Both the position numbers and the translations under genes were made by a program. The notes below the pieces were generated by a model. That model did no database searches, was not told where the DNA came from, and saw only the letters and a list, made by a program, of their open reading frames with translations. From NCBI GenBank assembly GCA_033065855.1, contig JAVXUO010002055.1, positions 1 to 64,000 of the forward strand: DNA of 64,000 nucleotides. The letters are read 5' to 3'. Below are positions 48,270-59,372 of the stretch, one piece after another. Origin of the DNA: Escallonia rubra. Its lineage: Eukaryota; Streptophyta; Magnoliopsida; Escalloniales; Escalloniaceae. Each line of letters starts with the position of its first letter. Positions within the stretch are counted from its first letter, which is position 1.

Positions 48270-49586
48270 AGGGTCTGTTTGGTATGGATTTCAGTTTTCA
48301 GTTTTTTTTTAAAAAAAAAAGAGAAGATTTCTGGTTTTTTTTTTTTAGCAGTTTAAAAAACTGGTGGCTGTTTAACAGAGTTTTTTTTTTTCAAAAAACA
48401 GAAAAGAGCAAGCGTTTGACAGGACAACTCTTTGGATTTTTTTTTTTTAATATACATTTTTACATAATTGAACATTATTAAAGGTAATTAAGCAACCATA
48501 TTACAATGTCTTACAAATAATCAATGAATAACAACCAACATTATTAAACATAATTAAACCAACATTAGCTCATTTTAATCCTAAACAAGTGTAGATTGAC
48601 CACCGGCGTCAAGACACACCACCGCACAACAACCATTTGCCGATGTAATTAAACATAATTAATATATGTCCATCACCGCCGGCAACTCGCAACACCCACC
48701 ACCGCACAACAACCTACAGCAACCCACAAATCTGTCCGCCACCTAGAGCACCACCGCACGAATCAAATCTGTCCATTACGCCAACCCACCACCGCCGGCC
48801 ACGAATCAAATTTGTCCATCACGCCAACCCACCACTGCCGGCCACGAAGGCAACCATTTGCCAATGTAAATCCATCACAATCACAACAACCTACACCCAC
48901 GAGACCCATCCCCAACCTACGGCAACCCACGAGACCCATCCCCAACCTACGGCAACCCATTTGTCGATTCCCATGTATTGGGCGCAACCATCTCCAACGG
49001 TTATGTTCATCTTGGGACCGAAGAGTGGCCGATGGAGGCGATGGAGGCGGTGGGCTGCTGGGTCAGTTGGTGAACGGTGCGGCGCTGCAAGATCGTGACG
49101 GCGGTGGCACAAATAAAGGAGATGGCGGCGGCGGCGCTGCAAGATGGATGCGCTACAAGATCGTGGCGGTGACCGGTGGCCGGTGGAGGCGATGGAGGCG
49201 TTGGGCTGCTGAGTCACGGCGATGGAGGCGTTGGCCGTTGGAGGCGATGGAGGCATTGTGGCCGGTCGAGCAAGGTGAAAGAGATGGAAAGGAACAAGCA
49301 GTTTTTTTGGGTTTTATACCAGCAAGTAATAACAAGCATTTTCTGTTGCTGCCTTGGCTTGAACCCTCAACCTCATTAAATGGGTTCCTCAGGCCCGCGT
49401 GAAATCTGAAAAAAGAGGAAGAGGAAAGAGCTTTTTGCTCTTTTTAGAAACGGCCCCTCTTTTAAAATAGCTGGGCCTTTTTTGAAAAGGCAAAGCCATA
49501 CCAAACACCCCAGTTTCTTGCTCTTTTCCAAAAAACAAAAAAATAGGCCTAAAAAGAGCTAAAAAAAAGAGTGTCAAACGGCCCCT
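48270..49586. mobile_element. TIR element with GTCTGTTTGG ends and GC-rich cargo
   Basis: The left edge AGGGTCTGTTTGGTATGG and the right edge read inwards AGGGGCCGTTTGACACTC are inverted relatives. Poly-A/T-rich arms follow on both sides. The centre has CCACCGCCGGC repeats (48600-48850), a 30-bp duplication around 48905 and 48935, and GATGGAGGCG repeats (49030-49260). Frames there are repeat translations. Class uncertain. Confidence 0.5.
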
Positions 49587-49852
49587 CAATCTCTATTTTT
49601 CTCACTAAAAGTTGAAGGTGTGTTATGAACAAGTGCCACTAAATATCATTTGGAGTTCATGAGAGTTTAAATTTTTGCTAGATGAGCTATAAGTTCCAAC
49701 TCGATCTCATATAAATATAGAGTTTGATTAATATTTTTTCCCTACTTGATCTCATAAACAAAACTTCCATATATGTATGTAGGATAGTTACGAGTGAAAA
49801 ACAATTATGAGATTACTTCTAGTATATTGTACTTGCCCAAAATAAGAAGTTA

Positions 49853-50605
49853 GAGGGTGTTTGGGATTGATTAAATCTTGGTCAAACCTGATTTAATCTA
49901 GATTAAATCAGGTTTGTAGGTGTTTGGCAAAAGAGATTAACAGATTTAATCCATCTCCAAAAGCTAAAAACTGATTTAATCCATAATCCTCAAAAGTGAG
50001 GATTATGAAATAATCATTTTTTTCATAATCAAGTTTGACCATGTAATTTACCATCCTATCCCTATATTTTTTATAAAAAGACCTCTCATACCCCTTAATT
50101 AATAAGATAATTGCTGGAGTTTATCTCTTCTCTGCTAACCTCTTTGTCATACTAATGTTCGTGATGCTATCTGTGATGCGATTTCTGCTAGATAAGTTTT
50201 TTTTTGCTCAAGATAAATTTTATTTGTAATTTGGAGATGTTATCGTACTATAAGCAATAATGTGAGATTGTTTATGCTTTTAATTTAAAATAAAAAGTAA
50301 CAACTTTTGTAGGACGTGAAAATAGTTATTTTCATAATTTATTTGGGTATTATAATTATTTACGAATAAAAGTTATGTTAACGTTGCTTGGATATTATAA
50401 AAATTGTTTATTGAATGCCCTCTATGGTCATTTTGTCATAGTGAAATTGATTTAAGTACTTTTTATCCAAATATTTTTTTATAAATTTAATCTAATTTAC
50501 AACTACTTTTGCCAAACATCAAACTGATTCTGATTAAATCAGATTTTGAAAACTGATTAAGATTTAAGCAGAATCTGCTTTTTTTAATCAATCCCAAACG
50601 GGCTC
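49853..50605. mobile_element. PIF/Harbinger-like (Tourist-type) MITE, TTA TSD
   Basis: The left edge is GAGGGTGTTTGGGATTGATT. The right edge read inwards is GAGCCCGTTTGGGATTGATT. Both are flanked by TTA (49850-49852 and 50606-50608), the 3-bp target of PIF/Harbinger elements. It is 753 bp and non-coding, and it interrupts the hAT-like element. Confidence 0.8.
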
Positions 50606-51039
50606 TTAGAAAGGCTAGAATTTACAAATGTATGAAAATTTTATCAGTTTCGGTATAAATGTTATATTAGTACTAATGCACACGGAGATACAATGTTTTT
50701 AGTGCATCATGTAAAATTGAAGATTAGAAATATTTCAAGTTTATCAAACTTTGGTCGCTACACATTTTATCAATCTCATCACACTAGCGACTAATCCATG
50801 CAACTTTTGGGCCCCCTCGATATGACATCTTGGGTCCGTCCCTAGGTGTTGTGGTGGTTGTGGGTTGTGATGTGTGGTGTTATAGTGGTTATGGTGGTGA
50901 TTGGGTCGAGTAGTTTAGCTATCCGGCTTGTCATCCAATGTCTATTCCAAACATTATCCTCCTCTATTTGACTGAAAAAGAAATCCTCTCTTATTATATC
51001 CTTTTAGCCTATCCTATCTGGTGCGCCAAACGCAACCTA

Positions 51040-51524
51040 ATTGTAAAAGATTGTCAATTTCTTTCTTATGTCTCTCTAAACTTATATGTAAAAGGTAAAT
51101 ATTATTGTTACAAACACATAAAATCGTACATGTTTAAGCATATAAAAGCAAGTAATCAACTAATTAGCACTATATTAAAGAAAAGGTAAGAACATTATTT
51201 GACAAATGATGTTTAAACTAATCATGACATGCAAGATAAAATTGTAATTTTGCCTTAAATGTCAAACACTGACTTAAAGCAACCATTTTCCCCAATTGTC
51301 ATATAGCATCCAGAACAATTAAGTTTAAGGCTCGTTACAAATTCAAAGGGTCGCGAGGAACAGCAGAGAACAGCTTAAAACAATAGAACACCAACTAATT
51401 TCAAATAAGGAAGAAACAATAGTTGTACCCAAGCGACCATATTTTCTTATAATAACAATAATAACTTGGCTCCATTTAACCAGTTTCATGGAATGTTGTG
51501 CTTAAACAGTCACAACAGAAAAGG
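51040..51524. other. Spacer before the tandem array
   Basis: AT-rich, with no gene or defined element seen. Confidence 0.4.
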
Positions 51525-52929
51525 GAGAGGAACTGATAGCATGGTGATTGCGGCAAGTACATAACCTAAAGCTTGGTTTTTTATATCTGCGGTGGCTGGG
51601 GGCTTGTCTTGATTCAAATTATAGCAACAAAGATTTGGTAATCGTGAGGGCTTCTAGTTTAGTTACCCGAAGAAGGACAAGAAAAAGTTCACAAAAAAAA
51701 AAAAACTCAATTATAAGCGACAGGGATGAGTACGAAACTGTTTAAACCGATTCGAACCGCTAAAATTGCTCAACCGAACCAATCCACACTCAACCGTCTA
51801 AAAATCTTAGTGATCGGGTTCACATTTCTCAAATCAACCTCGATTCAGTTTTGTTCACGAATCACTTTTTTGAAACGATCACAAACCGAACCGACTTATG
51901 AAATATTATTTTAGTAATGATTTTCACGTACATGGTACTAAGTAAAGCCAGATAAATATAACCTTGAAAGTTAAAATAAAATAAAATAATAAGAGTACTT
52001 ATAACACAAAAGTCTAGTACTCAGTATCTCTCTCGCTATCGCAACAAAGCTATCAGGGCAATGTGTTCCCTAAGTACTGGATTCTCGACCTGGTTTTTCC
52101 CAACTAACTAATTAGTTACAACCATGTACAATTACTCTTTCTTTCTCATACATTAATGTCAAAGGTATGATTAAGTTTTCGTTGTACAATGATGCCTACA
52201 TCTGAGGTATTGAATGTAGCAGTGTGATGCCAAGGAAAGTGGGTTCGTACTTACGTGGAGGTACCACAAAGGCTGCAGTCCGAGTCAGCTTCCAAGTATG
52301 TTGATGTAGGACACAGCAAGGGTGGAACAAGGGCAGAGACCAAGGGCTTTCCAGACAGAGCCTGAGGGTGGCAGTGCTGCGAGGGCGATGGCGCGGGATG
52401 AATACACGATGACAGTCACAGTCCGATGCTTAGGTCCAGAGTCAGGGTACTGTATGTTTCTCTCTCTAGAATTCTAGAGTAAGAAAGTGAAAAAAGTGAA
52501 GAAGAAGTCCTGAAAATGTCCAACCGTCCAAATGAATTCTCAAGACCTCTATTTATAGAGATTGAGATGATGATGTCATAAACCGACACGTGGCACTCCC
52601 CGGGAGTGACACGTCACCGGGGGTCCACGGGTGCCGGTGTTCCATGGACAGTCAGATCGCATATTCACCCGGCCTGCCCCGCACAGCGTCGCTCCGTCTG
52701 TCAAAAAAGACTGGCTCCCACCGCATCGGTGTGGCCAGAGAACCCCCTTGATCTAGCCTCCAATCCAAGCCCTTGCGGAGTCCCACAGGCCTGGCAGCGG
52801 TGGGGAAGACCCGACGCCCAACTGCCAGGTGAACTAGGCGCGATGCCCTCCGAAGACCTGCTCCCGTCTCGGAGTGACCCGGGGGTCATAGTCCCTAGGG
52901 GTGCCGACGCAAGCCCCCAGTGCCGGAGC

Positions 52930-53620
52930 ACGTAGGCCAGTCACGCAGCCACCCTGACGGAGATAGTGTCCTGGAGGAGTCGCCTATTCTGCAGGCCGAG
53001 CTAGCATCCCGGAGGAGCCGTCTACCTGGCCGGCCAAGGTAGCATTCCGGAGGAGCCGTCTACCTGGCAGAAGGGGAGTCTTCGTGCCGGAGCACTTAGA
53101 GCTCCCTGGCAAAGATAGTGTCCCGGAGGAGTCGCCTATCCCCGCGGGTGAGTCCTTATGCCGGCACTTGGAGCGAGTCAAGGTAGCATCCCGGAAGAGC
53201 CGTCTACCTGACTGGTCGAGGTAGCATCCCGGAGGATCCGTCTACCTGGCGAAAGGGGAGTTGAAGAGCTCTCTGGCAGAGATAGTGTCCCGGAGGAGTC
53301 GCCTATCCCCGCGGGTGAGTCCTTGTGCCAGAGCACTCGGAGCGAGTCAAGGTAGCATCCCGGAGGAGTCGTCTACCCGACTGGCCGAGGTAGCATCCTG
53401 GAGGAGTCGTCTACCTGGCTGAAGGGGAGTTGAAGAGCTCTCTGGCAGAGATAGTGTCCCGGAGGAGTCGCCTATCCCCGCGGGTGAGTCCTTGTGCCGG
53501 AGCACTCGGAGCGAGTCAAGGTAGCATCCCGGAGGAGCCGTCTACCTGGCGGAAGGGGAGTTGAAGAGCTCCCTGGCAGAGATAGTGTCCCGGAGGAGTC
53601 GCCTATCCCCGCAGGATGAT
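52930..53620. repeat. LTR minisatellite I (GATAGTGTCCCGGAGGAGTCG)
   Basis: Two related 30-bp phrases alternate: GTAGCATCCCGGAGGAGCCG-TCTACC and GATAGTGTCCCGGAGGAGTC-GCCTATCC. The second recurs near 52962, 53113, 53281, 53450 and 53581, giving a higher-order period of 131-169 bp. Frames through it are artefacts. Confidence 0.85.
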
Positions 53621-53639
53621 GTACACTCCGGAGATGGGG

Positions 53640-54250
53640 TTGAAGGATGTTCCATGACCAAGACAAGGTGCGCATGGTGTGATAAATGAGTGTGGTGCCC
53701 GGGGGCATGATGACATGATTGTGGCGCATGGGCGCGATGAAGTGAGTAAGGTGCCGGGGGCACGTCTGTGTCAATGGTGGCGCATGGGCGCGACATAGTG
53801 CGTACGGTGCCGGGGGCACGGTAGTGTGACAGAGAGCCTGGGGGCACGGCTGTATCAGCGACGCGGTTGTGTCCGGGCGACGGGGGTCGGGTCGGTTGTA
53901 TCAGCGACGGCGGTATCAGCGAAGCGGTTGTATCAGCGACGTGGTCGCGGAGCTGTGTCCGGGCGACGGGGGTCGCAGAGTTGTGTCTAGGCGACGGGGG
54001 TCGCGGAGTTGTGTCCGGGCGACGGAGTATCGGAGTTGTGTTCGGGCGACGGGGGTCACGGAGTTGTGTCCGGACGACGGGGGTCGCAGAGTTGTGTATG
54101 GTCCCTTAAAGAGAAGTGAATGTGCTAAGGATGGAGGCCAAAGGCCAACCCTTCGGGGAAGGCCAAGGCCAACCTCAAGGGGAGGTCGAGGCCGACCCCA
54201 ACGGGGAGGCCGAGGCCGATCCCAAAGGGGAGGCAAGGCCAAACTCCTTG
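53640..54250. repeat. LTR minisatellites II-IV
   Basis: Three further repeats follow one another. GGGCGC(G/A)-GGTGCCGGGGGCAC units lie at 53680-53850. About 30-bp GTTGTGTCCGGGCGACGGGG units lie at 53870-54095. About 24-bp GGGGAGGCCGAGGCCGA units lie at 54140-54240. Confidence 0.8.
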
Positions 54251-54900
54251 GGCAAGTGCCATGGCGCATCGACGGGCGAAATGCGATGGTCGAAGCGTGA
54301 TAAGGTTTCGTGCGAAAATGAGCTTCTTAGTGACAAAGTAACATGACGAAAGTGAGAAGTGCACGTGACTTGAGCGTGCATACTTTGACCGGTTGTGAGC
54401 GTTGAAAATGACTGTTGCTTGTGCGGTCGTGTCATGCAAAATGGGACCGCAGTGGGCCTTTGGGTACGACCAGAATAGGTTGGGAACACAGTACAATTTA
54501 GATCGTACAATATGTGTGTGCAAAAGAGTAACTTTTTTAAATGAGTGCAAACCGACCAAACTAAACTCTTTAAACCGATTAAATTGAACCGTCCAAATTG
54601 ATGCTGTTTGGTTCGATTTAAAAAAATTTCAAATCAATGAGTAATAGTTCGGTTTACGAAGGACAAATCAAGAGGAAAATTTATAAAATGACAAATGAAA
54701 AGTTAGTTCATTGATGCATAAAAGACATAAAAGCATCTATGTCGAGCGAAATTAGCCTCTTCTTCAACTCGAATAATATGAAAAGGACAATTTTTTAGCA
54801 ACTAATGCACATACAAAAAAGAAGAGAAGACGTAATCTTTCTTTAATATCAACTTTATATTGAGCAAAAAATAGCCACTATTCCGATTCTCACGCTAGTG

Positions 54901-55669
54901 CAGTGGCGGAACTATTGAAGGGTCGGGGGGGACCATGGCACGCACCCCCCCCCCCCCCCCCCAAAAAAAAAAAAAACCCCCCCCTTCTTTATTTTATCAA
55001 TATAATATTTGGTTAAAGTATTAAAAGTAAAAATAATTTATTTTACCAACATAATATTTTGTTTAAAGTAGTAAAAAGTTATAAATTCCTAGTATATATT
55101 TTGATATTTGAACACTTTCAATTTATTTTGTCTTTGAAGGTTAAAATTTTGTTATTAACAAGTGCCACTATTTCCATTTGAAGTTTGAGAATTTATGTTT
55201 TGAGTAAATTTCCTATATGTTGTTGTTTTAATTATAATTCTCAGGAAAATTATGTTAGTCTATTTGTCTTGTGTAGATAAACTCAAAGTTTTACTAATAC
55301 TTTTCTCGCTACGTTTCTCACTACTCAATCTCAAATATATATTTTTTCATACACGAGCAGCTGAAATACTCACGAGTACTATAGTATTTAATTAAATTAT
55401 TTCTAAACTATTATGCAAAGACTAAAACGTATAAATGCACGCAAATGATATAACCTCCATATAAATGTGATGATGTTACTATAATGCACATAGACATATA
55501 ATGCGTTTAGTTCATCGTATGCAATTGAAGAATAAAAATACTTCAAATTTACTTAATGTCGCTTTCTGCATCAAAACTGGTCTATTAAATCAATTTTATA
55601 AAACTAGTGGCTAAAATTTCTACATACAACTTTTGGCCCCCCTCGATATAACATCCTGGATCCCCCCTG
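54901..55669. mobile_element. Non-autonomous hAT-like element, 769 bp, in the tandem array
   Basis: It starts CAGTGGCGGAACTA and ends TGGATCCCCCCTG. The flanks CGCTAGTG (54893-54900) and CCCTAGTG (55670-55677) are an 8-bp target duplication with one mismatch. The uninterrupted array copy at 57680 confirms the empty site. It contains an 18-C, 14-A, 8-C homopolymer tract at 54945-54984. Non-coding. Confidence 0.85.
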
Positions 55670-55893
55670 CCCTAGTGTTTACAATGGTGAACACAATGAG
55701 ATTCACTGAACCCACCTCAAATCAACCATCTAAAAATCTTAGCGATCGGGTTCACATTTCTCAAATCAACCTCGATTCAGTTTTGTTCACAGATAACTTT
55801 TTTGAAACGATCACAAACCGAACCGACTTATAAAATATTATTTTAGTAATGATTTTCACATACATGGTACTAAGTAAAGCTAGATAAATATAA

Positions 55894-57007
55894 GGGCTAA
55901 TTACACCTATGTCCCTGAGGTTTGGGGGTAATTACACTCAAGGACACAAAGTTTCAAAATGTAACACTTATGTCCATCGACAAACGGAACCCTAAAAATC
56001 TTAACGGTTTTAATGAAAAGACTGTATTGCCCCTGAGTTAGAACCTTATTTTTTTCCAATGCCATTATTTCATCTTCTTCCATTAATTCCAATACTCTTC
56101 ATCTTATTTTTAATACCATTAATGCCATTACTCTCCCCCTAGCCCCCCAGCCCCCGCGCCGGCGCCCCCAACCCCATTTCTGTCTCAAAACTTCCTGCAG
56201 CACCCTTTCGTCGGCGACTGCCTCACCGCCGCCACCACCTCGTGAGACGGAAGCACCGCAGCCTCGCCCTAAGCTACCCAATCGCCGTTGGATCTGCTCC
56301 GTCGCACCGCCTCCGACACGACCGCCGTTGAGATCTTGGAAAGATGGGGGTCGCGGTGGCTTGGGGCGGCCATGGATCGATGGTGGCGTCGAGGTAGACA
56401 GGGGTCGCGGTGGCTTGGGAAGGGAGGGAGTGGGGACGGTGGCAGTACATCGGGATGACGGAGGGGCTGCCGCTGCGGTGGGATAAGGGGATGGGCTTCT
56501 ACAACTACTTCGGGAACTGAAACTCCCACCGGTGAATCTTCCGACAGCAAGATCTCCCACCGCGCAGATAAGGGGGAGGGGTGGACGTCGGCGTGGGTCT
56601 TAGGGGAGGGGGCGACGGCGGCGTGGATTTGGGGAAGGGGGCGACGGCGTGGATTTAGGGGAGGGGGCGGCGGCGGCATGGATTAAATTAGGGTTAGAAG
56701 GGATGAAAATTAGGGTTAGGGGTTGGAAGGGATGAAAATTAGGATTTCCTTAAAAAAAATTGAAAGCTTTTGTAATTAAAAAAATATCATAATATGATTT
56801 GTAATATTGTATAAGGGTAATATTGTCAATTTAAAAATACATGATGATGACATAAGCCAAAAAGTACATTTTTTTAACGGAACCCCTGACGGATGGACAC
56901 GGGTGATACATTTGAAATACTTTTGGTCACGGAATGTTACATTTTGAAACTTTGTGTCCTTGACTGTAATTACCCTATAACCTCAGGGACATAAGTGTAA
57001 TTAGCCC
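55894..57007. mobile_element. Non-autonomous MULE, 1,114 bp, 9-bp TSD
   Basis: Long terminal inverted repeats begin GGGCTAATTACACCTATG on the left and, read inwards, GGGCTAATTACACTTATG on the right. They stay similar for about 70 bp. TAAATATAA flanks both ends exactly (55885-55893 and 57008-57016), the 9-bp target size of Mutator-like elements. The interior has a GC-rich block (56140-56680) that looks like captured or simple-sequence DNA, not a clear gene. The empty site is seen in the array copy at 51950. Confidence 0.9.
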
Positions 57008-59372
57008 TAAATATAACCTTGAAAGTTACAATAAAATAAAATAATAAGAGCACTTAAAACACAAAAGTCTAGTACTCAATATCTCTCCCGCTATCGCAAC
57101 AAAGCTATCAGGGCATTGTGTTCCCCAACTACTGGATTCTCGGCCCGGTTTTTCCCTACTAACTAATTAGTTACAACCATGTACAATTAATCTTTCTTTC
57201 TCATACATTAATTAATGCCAAAGGTATGATTGAGTTTTCGTTGTACAATGATGCCTACATCTGAGGTATTGAATGTAGCAGTGCAATTTAGATCGTACAA
57301 TAGGTTGTTGCAAAAGGGTGACTTTTTTAAATGAGTGCAAACCGACCAAACTAAACTCTTTAAACCGATTAAATCGAACCGTCCAAATTTATTTTGTTTG
57401 GTTCGATTTTAAAAAAATTCAAATCAAGGAGTAATAGTTTGGTTTACGAAGGACAAATCAAGTGGAAAATTTATAAAATGACAAATGAAAAGTCAGTTCA
57501 TTGATGCGTAAAAGACATAGAAACGTCTATGTCGAACGAAATTAGCCGCTTCTTCAACTCGAATAATATAAAAAGGACAATTTTTTAGCAACTATTGCAT
57601 GTACAAAAAGGAAGAGAAGACGTAATCTTTCTTTAATATCAACTTTATATTGAGCAAAAAATAGCCACTGTTCCGATTCTCACCCTAGTGTTTACAATGG
57701 TGAACACAATGAGATTCACTGAACCCACCTCGAATTTCTTACCAAATATCACAGACTGCAAATCAAACATGTTATAGCCAAAGTTCTAGGTGGTTCAGTC
57801 AATACATGGAATGAACTGAATATACCTCAAAGTTTTTACTACACCCCCAAATTGTCAAATCGAAAGTCAAAATCCATCGATGCACAAATGACATTTCAGC
57901 ATCTATAAGTAAGAAGAAAAGGAGGGGGGGACCTTATAACATGGTGGTGGTGGCAAGTACGGAACCTAAAGGTTGGTTTTTATATCTAAGGTGTGGAATG
58001 AGGGCTTGTCTTGATTGAAATTTTCGCGATAGAAAACCGGTACTTGTGAGGGCTTCTAGTTACCAGAAGAAAAGACGAGAAGAAGCTCACAAAAAAAATT
58101 ACAATTATTGGCGATAGGGGTGAGCACCAAACTGTTCATAACGATCCGAACCGCTTAAGCCAATTAACCTTAACCAATACAAACTGAACCGTAAAAAATC
58201 GCAACGATTCGGTTTCTATATTTCTCATACCGATCTCGATTTGATTTGGTTCACTGATCACTTTTTTGAAATTGAACTGAACTGACCTGAACCGACCCAT
58301 GATATAATTTTTTCTTATTGACATTCATTGATAATTTTCACATATATGGTACTAAGCAAAACTAAATAATCAAAACCTTGAAAATTAAAAGAAAATAAAA
58401 TAATTAGAGCACTTATAATACAAAAATCTAGTGCTCATATCTCTCCCGCTATCGCAACCAGGCTATTAGGTTATTGTTTTCCTTCGGTCTGGGATTCCTG
58501 ACCCGGTTTTTTCCTACTAACTAATTTTGTTACGACGATGTGTAATTACTCGGTATTTCTCGTAATTGAGTTTTCATTGTAATGTAACGCCTATATCTTA
58601 GCTATTGAGTGTGACAAGATTATGTGCAACGTAGATAACTTCAATATTGAATAATATTTAGACCAAATGATAGGTCTGCAAAAGGGTATCTTTCTTAATG
58701 AGTACAAACCGATCCAAACTTATGAAATCGAACCATTTAAGCCGACTAAACCTAACTGTACAAATTGATGGGGTTTGATTCGGTCTAAAATTTCTCAAAC
58801 CAAGTAGTAATGGTTCGGTTTATGGAAGGACAAATCAAAAGCACAATTTACAAAATGACAAATCAAAAGTCAGTTCATTCATGCACAAAAGACATATAAG
58901 CATCTACGTCGACCGAAACTAACATTTTCTTCGACTCGAACTTTATAAGAGGACAATTTTTGAGCGACTAATGCACCAACAATAAGGAGGAGAAGACATA
59001 ATCTTTCTTTAATGCCAACTTTCTATAGGCAAAAAATAGCATCTCTTCCGATTTCACCCAAATGTTACATCGTAACACAATGAGATTCACTTAACCCACT
59101 TCTAATTTCTTACCAAACATCCCAAACTGCAAATGGATCACGTTTAAGCCAAAATTATATTTGGTTCAATTAATACATTGGAATGAACTGAACCAACCTT
59201 GAATTTTTTATTATATACCAAAAATGTCAAATCAAAAGTCAATATTCATTCATGCACATAAAAACATAAAAACATCTGTAGATAAAAGAACGGGAGAGGA
59301 ACCTAATAATGTTGTGATGGTGGCAAACATAACCTAAAGCTTGGTTTTTATATCTATGGTGCGGGTGGGGGC

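Larger units (their letters stand above)
48104..50845. mobile_element. hAT-like element (54901 family) split by two MITEs
   Basis: The start CATGGCCGGAGCTATAGTAG followed by GGGACCATGG parallels the start of the element at 54901. The stretch 49605-49850 parallels 55110-55330, and 50610-50845 parallels 55440-55669, including CTTTTGGGCCCCCTCGATAT. Removing 48270-49586 and 49853-50605 makes the two elements collinear. Termini are degenerate and no target duplication was found. Confidence 0.6.
47686..51039. mobile_element. Outer element of a nested transposon stack
   Basis: The left edge TAGGCAACGTTTGGC and the right edge read inwards TAGGTTGCGTTTGGC are inverted relatives, with further GGAT-rich similarity inward. 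Between them lie GGTGGTTGTGG repeats on both sides (47990-48080 and 50850-50910) and a nested hAT-like element. No target duplication was resolved. Confidence 0.4.
52225..54488. mobile_element. Probable solo LTR, 2,264 bp, in the tandem array
   Basis: The array copy reads GTAGCAGTG then foreign DNA from 52225 to 54488, then resumes at GTACAATTTAGATCG. Undisturbed copies (for example 57273) run straight through. The insert starts TG and ends CA and is flanked by CAGTG and CAGTA (52220-52224 and 54489-54493), a 5-bp target duplication with one change. No retroviral coding domain is present, so a solo LTR is the best reading. The insert consists largely of minisatellites. Confidence 0.75.

Noticed and set aside
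48812-49402. 196-codon Gly/Arg-rich frame
   Set aside because: It is a repeat translation through CCACCGCCGG and GATGGAGGCG tracts inside a TIR element. No conserved domain.
52930-53620. Regular repeats suggesting a CRISPR array
   Set aside because: Spacing and repeat length vary, repeats alternate between two phrases, and the context is a plant LTR. A minisatellite explains it.
53869-54300. 143-codon frame and its neighbours
   Set aside because: It is a translation of tandem minisatellites within the probable solo LTR.
56099-56679. Long minus-strand frames (153 and 136 codons) rich in Pro, Gly and Arg
   Set aside because: They lie in the GC-rich MULE interior, where stops are rare in all frames. 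No recognisable domain, and several frames are open at once.
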